NCBI RefSeq assembly: GCF_000011205.1 | Contig: NC_003106.2 | Coordinates: 1,812,001 to 1,876,000, forward strand | Source: Sulfurisphaera tokodaii str. 7 | GTDB taxonomy: Archaea > Thermoproteota > Thermoprotei_A > Sulfolobales > Sulfolobaceae | Reading direction: 5' to 3' | DNA: 64,000 bases | Notes under the pieces: model-generated | Told to the model about the DNA's origin: nothing | The model's input: only the letters and a program-made list of their open reading frames with translations | Databases searched by the model: none | Program-made: the position numbers and the translations under genes | Shown here: positions 57,578 through 64,000 of the stretch, in pieces | Layout: every line of letters begins with the position of its first letter | How positions within the stretch are numbered: the stretch's first letter is position 1

Positions 57578-59440
57578 ATGAATTTACTGATTTTATTTTC
57601 AATTGCAATTTCCATGTTATTAGTTATGTTCTATGTTATCTATGAAGTAAAGAATTGGAGGAGTGATAGGAGAGTTTTAGTTGCTATCTATGTAGAAGGA
57701 ATGATGCTAGTAATGAATTTAGGTGCTTATCTTTATCTTTTGCTTCACGATCTCTTTCTATTTCTTGTAATAAATGGAGCTTATATGATATTTGGCCTCT
57801 ATGCTATCCTTAATATCAAATCTATATCAAGAAGTATAGCATATGTTCTGTTTTCCTCATTTATGATTATTTCTGAAGTATTTATGGGTTCGCTTTTTTA
57901 CATTCTTCAAACTGGTTTACCAGCTAATCTTGATTCCTCTGTAGAAAATCCATGGTTTGTCACAGTTATGGTTGCTGAAATGATCTTTACATTAATGGTA
58001 TCTTTTAAGAGACTTGATAAGACGTTAAGAAATTATCTTATAAGCTTACTTTTATTAATGCCTTGGTTTCCTGTGATTTTCTCTAACTATGCCTTCTTAT
58101 TCTCTTCAATAATAATGATAGGTGCTACTATATTAGTTTACGAGACTCTGTATAATCAGAGATTAAGAGCTACTCAAGAGACCTTTACTACAATAGAATT
58201 AATGAGTATATTTACTCTTATGATGATAGGAGGATTTATCTATTTTCTAACATTTTCCCTTACTGTCTACGATGTTTCAATGCTAATTGCAATGGTTTGG
58301 TTTATTTATAGGACTGTTATAGGACCCAATCCGAGAAAAGGAAATTATCTGAGAGATACAAAGATTGCATTCTCGATAATTTTTCTGACATTTATCATGG
58401 AATTCTTCATGGGGGGTGTTTTAGATTTCGTTATGGGATTATTTTCCCCAGGCATTAAAGGCTTTATTTCCTCACTTAGTCTACCATGGACAGGAAATAT
58501 AATTTGGGATGGTATTGATGTAGTAGGCAGTATACTAGGGAGTACTTGGTTCTTAATAATGATGGGAATAGAAATGGGATTCTTAGCTTTTAAGAAAATG
58601 CTAGAGATCAGAGTAAGAGAAGTTAAAATAAGAATGGCTTTAATGATATTAGCATATGCAATTTATTCAATATACATACCTAGCTTCTCTCCCTTATCAT
58701 CCTCATTACCATATATACCATATATGTGGAGCATGGGTATTGGAACCTTAGCACCAGTCAGTAATTCTGTCTTATTAGGTTTAATAGGAACTTATATTAT
58801 TTACGCAATTCTCTCATTCCTATTTGGCTCAAGAAATTTGTGCGCTGTGACGTGTACAGCCCCAATGATGTATCAAGGGAACTTTTATGACTCTTTAAAG
58901 GTTTATAATAGGACATCTAAAATCGGTAAGAAATTATTAACTAGTAAGAGTAAATATTATAGACCCATAGCCTTATCTGTTTCTGTTCTTGTTCTAATTG
59001 CAGCAGTGATATCTTACTTAAATAGTCTAGGAATAATCTCCTTCACAATTTTTAACACTGATATTACTGTTCTAATTTATTTCATTTGGTTCGATATTAT
59101 GTGGTATCTAATATTCATCTCAATACCCTTCTTAGGTACTTTTGCATGTGTAACTACTGGCTATTGTTATTGGGGAGTTTTCAACCAAGCAATAAGCAGA
59201 ATAGGGCTCTTTAGACTTAAAGTTAAGAACCCACAGCAATGTATAGAATGCAAGACTGTAGATTGTGCAAATGCTTGCCCAGTAGGTTTGACTGATATGA
59301 GAGGCGAGTTTATTAGAAAAGGTGAGTTTAGGTCAATAAAGTGTGTTGGAATTGGAGAGTGTATTGATGCGTGTCCATATAATAACATATTTATTTATGA
59401 TGTGAGAAATTGGATAAAAGAAAGATTTAGAGGGAAGTAA
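57578..59440 (+). CDS. Polytopic membrane protein with two copies of a membrane module and a C-terminal ferredoxin domain
   Basis: 620-aa protein, about 13-15 helices, ending in a cytoplasm-type dicluster ferredoxin: Cys555-x2-558-x4-563-x3-567-Pro and Cys589-x5-595-x3-599-Pro. The helical part contains the same unit twice: S-E-V-F-M-G at 99-104 with WF at 126 and EM at 134, and M-E-F-F-M-G-G at 274-280 with WF at 324 and EM at 332; W to E is 8 residues each time. Extra cysteines lie at 422, 426, 524 and 530 near helix ends. A membrane electron-transfer role is likely. I do not know the family; NapH- or CcoG-like ferredoxin membrane proteins are only loosely similar. Confidence 0.75.
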   Translation: MNLLILFSIAISMLLVMFYVIYEVKNWRSDRRVLVAIYVEGMMLVMNLGAYLYLLLHDLFLFLVINGAYMIFGLYAILNIKSISRSIAYVLFSSFMIISEVFMGSLFYILQTGLPANLDSSVENPWFVTVMVAEMIFTLMVSFKRLDKTLRNYLISLLLLMPWFPVIFSNYAFLFSSIIMIGATILVYETLYNQRLRATQETFTTIELMSIFTLMMIGGFIYFLTFSLTVYDVSMLIAMVWFIYRTVIGPNPRKGNYLRDTKIAFSIIFLTFIMEFFMGGVLDFVMGLFSPGIKGFISSLSLPWTGNIIWDGIDVVGSILGSTWFLIMMGIEMGFLAFKKMLEIRVREVKIRMALMILAYAIYSIYIPSFSPLSSSLPYIPYMWSMGIGTLAPVSNSVLLGLIGTYIIYAILSFLFGSRNLCAVTCTAPMMYQGNFYDSLKVYNRTSKIGKKLLTSKSKYYRPIALSVSVLVLIAAVISYLNSLGIISFTIFNTDITVLIYFIWFDIMWYLIFISIPFLGTFACVTTGYCYWGVFNQAISRIGLFRLKVKNPQQCIECKTVDCANACPVGLTDMRGEFIRKGEFRSIKCVGIGECIDACPYNNIFIYDVRNWIKERFRGK

Positions 59441-59480
59441 GATTTTTCCTCTAATATTCACTCTCTCTCTAATAGCTAGT

Positions 59481-60209
59481 GTGATGGTTGCTATAATAGT
59501 TTATACTCTTTATTCCGTTTCCTATAAAATAAAAACTTGGATCGGTTTATTCTTTGCATTTTTTGTATTAATAATGATGATCACAATGTTTATTGGAGCA
59601 ATAGCTTATTTACTTTCACCTTCTAACATCTCATTAGCTGAGGCAATTATCGTAAATAATGCTTCTATGCTTATCCTTCTAGTTTACCTATTTATGAATG
59701 CAAAAAAACTAGCTTCCAATAAAGATTTTTCTAAAATTCACATATTTTCCCTTTCAATTCTTACAGTATTAAACGAGATACTCATGGGAGGAGCATTTAG
59801 CTTAGCCTATTTTGGTATAAAATACTTTTTAACTTTCTATTCAGCGTTTTTAACTACCCTAAATTCATATTGGTTTTTCTATCCAATGATGGCTGAAATG
59901 TTGGCCTTGTACTTAATTGATTACTTAAAATCAAGAGCAAATAAAGAGTTGTTTGCTTTAATTGGTATAACAACATTTCCTCCAACTATACTTAATTTTT
60001 CTCAGTGGATATACTCTAGTATATTTATTGACGTCATCCTTTCCTTAATAGGTATAATAAATTCAAGAGGCTTATGGAGATATCTCTACATAATAACTGC
60101 AATAAGTGTTGTCTCAACTTTGTTCATACCAACCTTCTTTGATATCATAATTATTATAGACATGATATTATACTATGTGTATCTACTGAATAGGAGTAAG
60201 GTATCTTAA
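59481..60209 (+). CDS. Membrane protein, stand-alone copy of the same module
   Basis: 242-aa membrane protein with about seven helices and no ferredoxin part. It repeats the module of its neighbour: N-E-I-L-M-G-G at 98-104, WF at 131 and EM at 139 with the same 8-residue spacing, followed in both by a Phe-Pro helix (FPPTILNFSQWIY here). Starts available are GTG 59481 and ATG 59484; upstream codons remain hydrophobic but contain no start. Gene order and homology suggest that it works with the 620-aa protein, perhaps as a second subunit. Function unknown. Confidence 0.7.
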   Translation: MMVAIIVYTLYSVSYKIKTWIGLFFAFFVLIMMITMFIGAIAYLLSPSNISLAEAIIVNNASMLILLVYLFMNAKKLASNKDFSKIHIFSLSILTVLNEILMGGAFSLAYFGIKYFLTFYSAFLTTLNSYWFFYPMMAEMLALYLIDYLKSRANKELFALIGITTFPPTILNFSQWIYSSIFIDVILSLIGIINSRGLWRYLYIITAISVVSTLFIPTFFDIIIIIDMILYYVYLLNRSKVS

Positions 60210-61685
60210 CAACTCCCTCTCATAAACTACACTCAATAATCTCCCGTCATCATCAACAATGACAACTACGGGTTCTTCAGTTTCTCTAAAAACTCTTAAA
60301 ACATCTATTACTTTGCTTTTCTTTTCTAGTATTTTGACCTCATTCTTGTAAATATCACAAACTTTTAGAATTTCATAGTCATTTGGATCAATTTCCAGTA
60401 ACTGACTTACTGAGACATAACCTAAAGGTCTAAAATTCTCGTCAACAACTACTATAGCTCTATAACCTCTCTCATTAATTATTCCTATTGCTTCTCTTAA
60501 TGTTTGGTAGCAATTTACAACAGTTTGATTTTTAATAATGTTTAACACAGGCTGTTGAAGATTGATTTTATTTTCTTGAATTTTTGGCTTTCCAAATTTC
60601 ATTCTAAATAAAAGGGGTAAGACTAGGCTGGAAAATGTTATTGCTAAGGACGAGAAAGAGTACTGATATGGTGTTATTAAATTAGAGGTAAGAGCAGAGA
60701 TTAATAACGAAACGTCTACTCCGCCTTTCATTGAGGTTCCAAGCCCGTTTATCACCGGATCTATTCCTTGAATTTTCGCTGAAATAAGTCCAGCAAAGAA
60801 TTTAGAACCTATAGTCACGAGAAAAGTAATTAAGGAAAGCAAAAGTAATGTTGGAGAAATTTTTACGAAGTATAAACCTATACTTACGAAAAATAAGGGT
60901 TCAAAGAAACCATATGTAAAAGCCCTCAATCTCTCTATTAAGTACGGCCTATCCTTTAGGTAGTCTCTTAACAAAAAACCTAAAAATAACGCTGTAATAG
61001 CAGAGTTGAAGCTAAACACTTCTGCTACATAACCTATAATAAATATAACAGATATTATTGTGGCAAATTCTATTTCTCTGACCTTTACGTAACCCTCAAT
61101 TAATTCTAATAGTTTAGCAATCTTACCACCTCCTAAGAATATAAAAAGAACAACAAGTAATATGCTGATTATATCTAGTATCTGAAATTTTGAAAATATT
61201 GCAAAAAGAACAACTGCAACTATTTCATTTAAAACTGATTGGTAAAACAGTGCTAACCCTATTTTATGTTTGGATATTCCTAGATCTATTAATAATCTAG
61301 TTAAAGGACCAGCACTAGTCATAGCTAAAGGAATTACTAAGAGTAGTGAAAAAATTTTGAAATACAAAAGTAAAATACTTATTATCAATATTGGTAATGA
61401 TAACTCAATGAGAAAAGAAAAATAATCTTTACTCTCGACTTTTAATTTTTCACCTAACTCTTCTGCTCCAGCTAAAAAGAGAAGAAAGACTATACCTAGT
61501 GACGTTATAAAAGAGATTATAATATTAATTTTAACTAAATCAAGCACTCCTGGACCAAGTAGGACTCCTACAATTATAGGACCTACGAATCTAACTAGAT
61601 TAAGTCTACTAAATGCTTCTTCAGCTAATTTGGCTAATATTAACATAATTCCTAAATATAATAAACTATCTACTAGGAGAGACAC
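60183..61685 (-). CDS. CPA2-family cation:proton antiporter with tandem CBS domains
   Basis: 500-aa transporter. Residues about 1-380 form the Na+/H+ (KefB/NapA-like) exchanger with about 12 helices: RFVGPIIVGVLLGPGVLDL, TSAGPLTRLLIDLGISKHK and GTSMKGGVDVSLLIS. Residues about 385-500 hold two CBS domains (YRAIVVVDENFRPLGYVSVS and EPVVVIVDDDGRLLSVVYER), which would let adenine nucleotides or ionic strength gate transport. It converges with the module protein, overlapping its end by 27 bp. Role in pH or cation balance at low pH is expected. Confidence 0.88.
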   Translation of the reverse strand: MSLLVDSLLYLGIMLILAKLAEEAFSRLNLVRFVGPIIVGVLLGPGVLDLVKINIIISFITSLGIVFLLFLAGAEELGEKLKVESKDYFSFLIELSLPILIISILLLYFKIFSLLLVIPLAMTSAGPLTRLLIDLGISKHKIGLALFYQSVLNEIVAVVLFAIFSKFQILDIISILLVVLFIFLGGGKIAKLLELIEGYVKVREIEFATIISVIFIIGYVAEVFSFNSAITALFLGFLLRDYLKDRPYLIERLRAFTYGFFEPLFFVSIGLYFVKISPTLLLLSLITFLVTIGSKFFAGLISAKIQGIDPVINGLGTSMKGGVDVSLLISALTSNLITPYQYSFSSLAITFSSLVLPLLFRMKFGKPKIQENKINLQQPVLNIIKNQTVVNCYQTLREAIGIINERGYRAIVVVDENFRPLGYVSVSQLLEIDPNDYEILKVCDIYKNEVKILEKKSKVIDVLRVFRETEEPVVVIVDDDGRLLSVVYERELLRYLTPIQ

Positions 61686-61805
61686 GATAAGGTATTTTCA
61701 TTACTGGTTAAAACATTATCTGTCATTTTTAACATAGTTTAATTTAGGACTCTATTAATAATTATAATACTTATTTATTTACTTGATAATAGTTTATTTA
61801 TATAT

Positions 61806-62507
61806 ATGGAATTAGAATATAATTTTGAAACGAATACTCCTAAAGACGTTATTTTAGAATACATTTCAAACCCAGAAAACTTATTAAAATATGTTCCTGC
61901 GTTTAAAAGTTTAAAGAGACTCGATGAGAATAGTTGGGAGTTGGAGGTTAAATGGTTATTTACAATTAAACTTAAAGTGAAAAGAATTATTGGAACAGAT
62001 GAAGTTACATATACTATTGAGAAAACTGAAGGGTTGATAAAAATATCAGCATCCCTAAGATATGTGATTTTAACTCCTAAAAATAGGAATACTATACTTA
62101 AGATTATATTCTCTTATGAGGGACCATTTGAAAGTATAGCTAAGAAACAGACTGAAGAATACTATAGAAGAGGAGTTGAAATATTTAAACGAGACCTTGA
62201 GAAACTAGAGGAAAAGCACTTAAATATTCAGAGAGTTACAACTAAATTTGATATATTAAACATGAAAACAATACTTGCAAAAGGGATAAAAAGGGGTGAA
62301 ATTGAAGATATTTTAACTAGAGCTATGATAGAAAGTGTGAACTCGAGAGTATTAGTAATATTAAGTGATGACAAAACAATTGTTGAACTTATATTTGAAA
62401 ACGGATCTTTAGAAGATTCAAAAGGAGATATTAACACTCTAGGAGAAAACATTAAAGTTTTAATGAAAATCTCTCAAATTATGGAAACCAAAAATAGGAC
62501 CTCATAA
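61806..62507 (+). CDS. SRPBCC-fold protein with C-terminal extension (DUF3211-like)
   Basis: 233-aa soluble protein. Residues about 1-140 look like the START/SRPBCC ligand-binding fold (NTPKDVILEYISNPENLLKY, then alternating strands and a long C-terminal helix EEYYRRGVEIFKRDLEKLEE), as in the Sulfolobales family DUF3211. A further 90-residue region follows (RVLVILSDDKTIVELIFENG). Promoter signals TTTATTTA at about 61771 suggest a short or absent leader. Hydrophobic-ligand binding is inferred from the fold. Confidence 0.65.
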   Translation: MELEYNFETNTPKDVILEYISNPENLLKYVPAFKSLKRLDENSWELEVKWLFTIKLKVKRIIGTDEVTYTIEKTEGLIKISASLRYVILTPKNRNTILKIIFSYEGPFESIAKKQTEEYYRRGVEIFKRDLEKLEEKHLNIQRVTTKFDILNMKTILAKGIKRGEIEDILTRAMIESVNSRVLVILSDDKTIVELIFENGSLEDSKGDINTLGENIKVLMKISQIMETKNRTS

Positions 62508-62651
62508 GAGATAAGCTAACGGGTCCTCGTATTTTCTCTTTTTCAAAGTGTTGTAGTATTCTGGATACTCATTTTTTAAATATTCATCCGGTAATTTGGC
62601 CAAGTCATACATAATAATTTGTTGCTGATAACTCTTTTTCTTTGCTAGCAT
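62502..62651 (-). CDS. Small soluble protein rich in Tyr and Lys (49 aa)
   Basis: Minus-strand frame from ATG ending at 62651 to TGA at 62502, behind a GGTGAT ribosome site. The product MLAKKKSYQQQIIMYDLAKL and on has a helical N terminus and a Tyr-rich C-terminal half (LPDEYLKNEYPEYYNTLKK). It overlaps the convergent SRPBCC gene by 6 bp. Composition and the ribosome site support it as a real gene. No family recognised. Confidence 0.55.
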   Translation of the reverse strand: MLAKKKSYQQQIIMYDLAKLPDEYLKNEYPEYYNTLKKRKYEDPLAYLL

Positions 62652-62863
62652 TTTATCACCATAATATACTTGTATTTAAAGGTTTAAAAAATCTACTCCA
62701 TGATTTTAATATTATTAAACTTTTCAACTCTTGTATAAACATACTATATAAAGTCGATTAGATAATACTCAAGACTAATAAAGAAAAATAGAGCTTTTTG
62801 GAATTCTTTCGTATACAAAGAGTTTATATTTTTGCTGATCAAGTAGCCAACTGTATAGTAATA

Positions 62864-62871
62864 CTTTAAAA
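62864..62871 (+). promoter_or_regulatory. TATA box of small membrane-protein gene
   Basis: CTTTAAAA centred about 25-26 bp before the ATG at 62893, predicting a leaderless message for the 59-aa gene. Confidence 0.5.
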
Positions 62872-62892
62872 TTTACATAGATATCCCAACAC

Positions 62893-63072
62893 ATGAGAAG
62901 AACTATAATAGCTTTACTATTTTCTTTTTCTTTTTCAAGTCTCATTAGTAGTAGCTTAAATGCAAAGGGTAATTATGTTATCTTCAACACTAATTTTATA
63001 ATGAATTTTTGTATTATGTTTTTATCTATTTTCATTTTATCATATTATTTCTTAAGAAAAATATTAACCTAA
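62893..63072 (+). CDS. Small membrane protein (59 aa)
   Basis: Frame from ATG 62893 to TAA 63072. Two hydrophobic segments (about residues 4-21 and 35-54) are separated by a polar loop (NAKGNYVIFNTN); the first could be a signal or an anchor, and the tail RKILT is basic. A well-placed TATA box supports it. It overlaps the convergent 239-aa gene by 9 bp. Function unknown. Confidence 0.55.
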   Translation: MRRTIIALLFSFSFSSLISSSLNAKGNYVIFNTNFIMNFCIMFLSIFILSYYFLRKILT

Positions 63073-63783
63073 AATCCATTCTTTCTCATTTAATTTAGAG
63101 ATTAAGAAGCTTTTAACAAGATCAAAATGAGTATTTAAAAGCTCCTTGAACTTTTTATTTCTCATATCTTTTACATAATATTCTACTTCAATAATTATAC
63201 CAACCCTGCCTTTATTTATAGCATATATTGTTATAAAATCATGAAAAAGTATACCAGAATTATTACTTATTAACTCGAGATACATTTTATAGGGAGATAA
63301 ACGAAGATCTGATTTTAAAACGCTTATATATGAATCCTTAACACTAAACTCATAAATTAGATTAGACGCGGTAGCACTAAAAGCAAAGGCATATTTAGAT
63401 TTCCTATGAGTAAAATAAATATAAAAAATTAATAATATAGATATTAAAGTTACTAATCCAATTTTTGTGTTTATAAATAATATAGAAAAAAGAACAATAT
63501 AGATAACCAACGTCTTAGAGCTTACATTCTTACTTAATTCTAATCCTAATAAATATGAGAGAGGTAAAAGAGAAATTGAGATTAAATAAAATATTTTAAA
63601 TGAGAGGATAATGAACATAACGAAGATTATATTAAAGGTTATTAAAGGCAGAATTGAAGGTATAGTAATTGTTATTTGGTCTGGATTTTCATATAAGGGT
63701 TTAATGACACTTATTTTTGACATAAATTCTTGATGACTAAAATAAATATTCTTCTCATTAACAACATTCCATGGTAATGACAT
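63064..63783 (-). CDS. Membrane protein with C-terminal soluble domain
   Basis: 239-aa protein. A polar N terminus of about 40 residues is followed by four helices (about residues 44-130: IPSILPLITFNIIFVMFIIL and on), then a soluble part of 110 residues (YEFSVKDSYISVLKSDLRLS to SKLNEKEWILG) with alternating strands. I do not recognise a family. It lies 45 bp after the thiC stop on the same strand. Confidence 0.65.
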   Translation of the reverse strand: MSLPWNVVNEKNIYFSHQEFMSKISVIKPLYENPDQITITIPSILPLITFNIIFVMFIILSFKIFYLISISLLPLSYLLGLELSKNVSSKTLVIYIVLFSILFINTKIGLVTLISILLIFYIYFTHRKSKYAFAFSATASNLIYEFSVKDSYISVLKSDLRLSPYKMYLELISNNSGILFHDFITIYAINKGRVGIIIEVEYYVKDMRNKKFKELLNTHFDLVKSFLISKLNEKEWILG

Positions 63784-63827
63784 ATTTAAGAGAGTAAGTT
63801 GAGAAAGTGATTAAATTATTTTCGATT

Positions 63828-64000
63828 CTAGTCACTAATTTTCCTTACCTGCTCCATTGCCCACATCATAGGACAATAACCACCACACATAGTACATGCC
63901 CTAACTTTCGGTTTACCAAATTGCGTATAGACTTTCATAGCCCTTTCGGGATCTATTAATGACGATATCATTTTTTCCCATTCCAATTTTCCTCTATAAT
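63828..64000 (-). CDS. thiC: Phosphomethylpyrimidine synthase, 3' end
   Basis: C-terminal 56 codons or so of ThiC, the radical SAM enzyme that turns aminoimidazole ribotide into the thiamine pyrimidine. The visible end contains the cluster motif [20 protein letters not shown]; the spacing is Cys-x2-Cys-x3-Cys, one residue shorter than the common Cys-x2-Cys-x4-Cys of bacterial ThiC. Preceding residues [19 protein letters not shown] fit the family. The gene continues beyond the window. Confidence 0.85.
   Translation of the reverse strand, partial: YRGKLEWEKMISSLIDPERAMKVYTQFGKPKVRACTMCGGYCPMMWAMEQVRKISD

Overview
The window is about 64 kb of an AT-rich, densely packed genome from a thermoacidophilic crenarchaeon of the order Sulfolobales. 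The best fit is the Sulfurisphaera, Acidianus or Sulfolobus group; I cannot name the species from sequence alone. The evidence is DoxD and DoxA, a partial anaerobic cobalamin pathway, several families confined to Sulfolobales (DUF2173, DUF3834, DUF3211, DUF1286), many genes with a TATA box about 26 bp before the start codon (leaderless transcripts), and GGTG or GAGG ribosome sites inside operons. I see no rRNA, tRNA, CRISPR array or insertion sequence.

Layout. 0-6.5 kb holds the ends of an electron-transfer flavoprotein:quinone reductase (FixC, FixX). Facing it is a tightly overlapping operon of two thiolase-fold proteins, two DUF35 proteins and an acyl-CoA synthetase. 6.8-7.5 kb is a VapBC toxin-antitoxin pair. 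7.5-16 kb is carboxylic-acid and acyl-CoA metabolism: acyl-CoA dehydrogenase, a second acyl-CoA synthetase with an amidohydrolase, a PrpD-PrpB-CBS-citrate synthase operon that looks like a methylcitrate cycle, and malate dehydrogenase. 16-20 kb holds a HAD protein, an UppP-type phosphatase, an ATPase of the archaeal PF01637 type and a DUF302 protein. 20-27.7 kb is one long minus-strand operon for corrin ring synthesis (CbiF, L, T, D, H, X-C fusion, E, G) preceded by a plant-type asparaginase. 27.7-32.4 kb has transporters, a KaiC-like ATPase and membrane proteins.

32.5-44.6 kb is a sulfur-metabolism region. It encodes a complex iron-sulfur molybdoenzyme with a 1436-aa Tat-exported catalytic subunit, a four-cluster-type electron-transfer subunit, a TorD-like chaperone, a second multi-cluster iron-sulfur protein, a degenerate HAD protein and a DUF2299 protein. 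A NrfD-type membrane anchor lies on the opposite strand, and DsrE and DUF2173 proteins flank the cluster. Together these suggest a sulfur, polysulfide, thiosulfate or tetrathionate reductase that works with the quinone pool. DoxD-DoxA at 53.3-54.3 kb would feed thiosulfate electrons into the same pool.

44.8-53 kb is mixed: gluconolactonase, a LOG-like protein, a glutamine amidotransferase, a RelE-type toxin facing a small antitoxin-like gene, DUF1286 and two MFS transporters. 54-64 kb holds a SWIM-domain protein, an amino-acid permease, an unusual membrane iron-sulfur protein built from two copies of a membrane module with a third copy next door, a CPA2 antiporter, a SRPBCC protein, small membrane proteins and the 3' end of thiC.

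I found six small genes that an ordinary 60-codon cutoff would miss (19901-20080, 46485-46604, 47956-48111, 52107-52235, 62502-62651, 62893-63072). Most have a well-placed TATA box or ribosome site. The most interesting unexplained systems are the membrane-module ferredoxin pair at 57.6-60.2 kb, the catalytically atypical thiolase/DUF35 operon at 3.3-6.5 kb, and the molybdoenzyme cluster with its accessory proteins.
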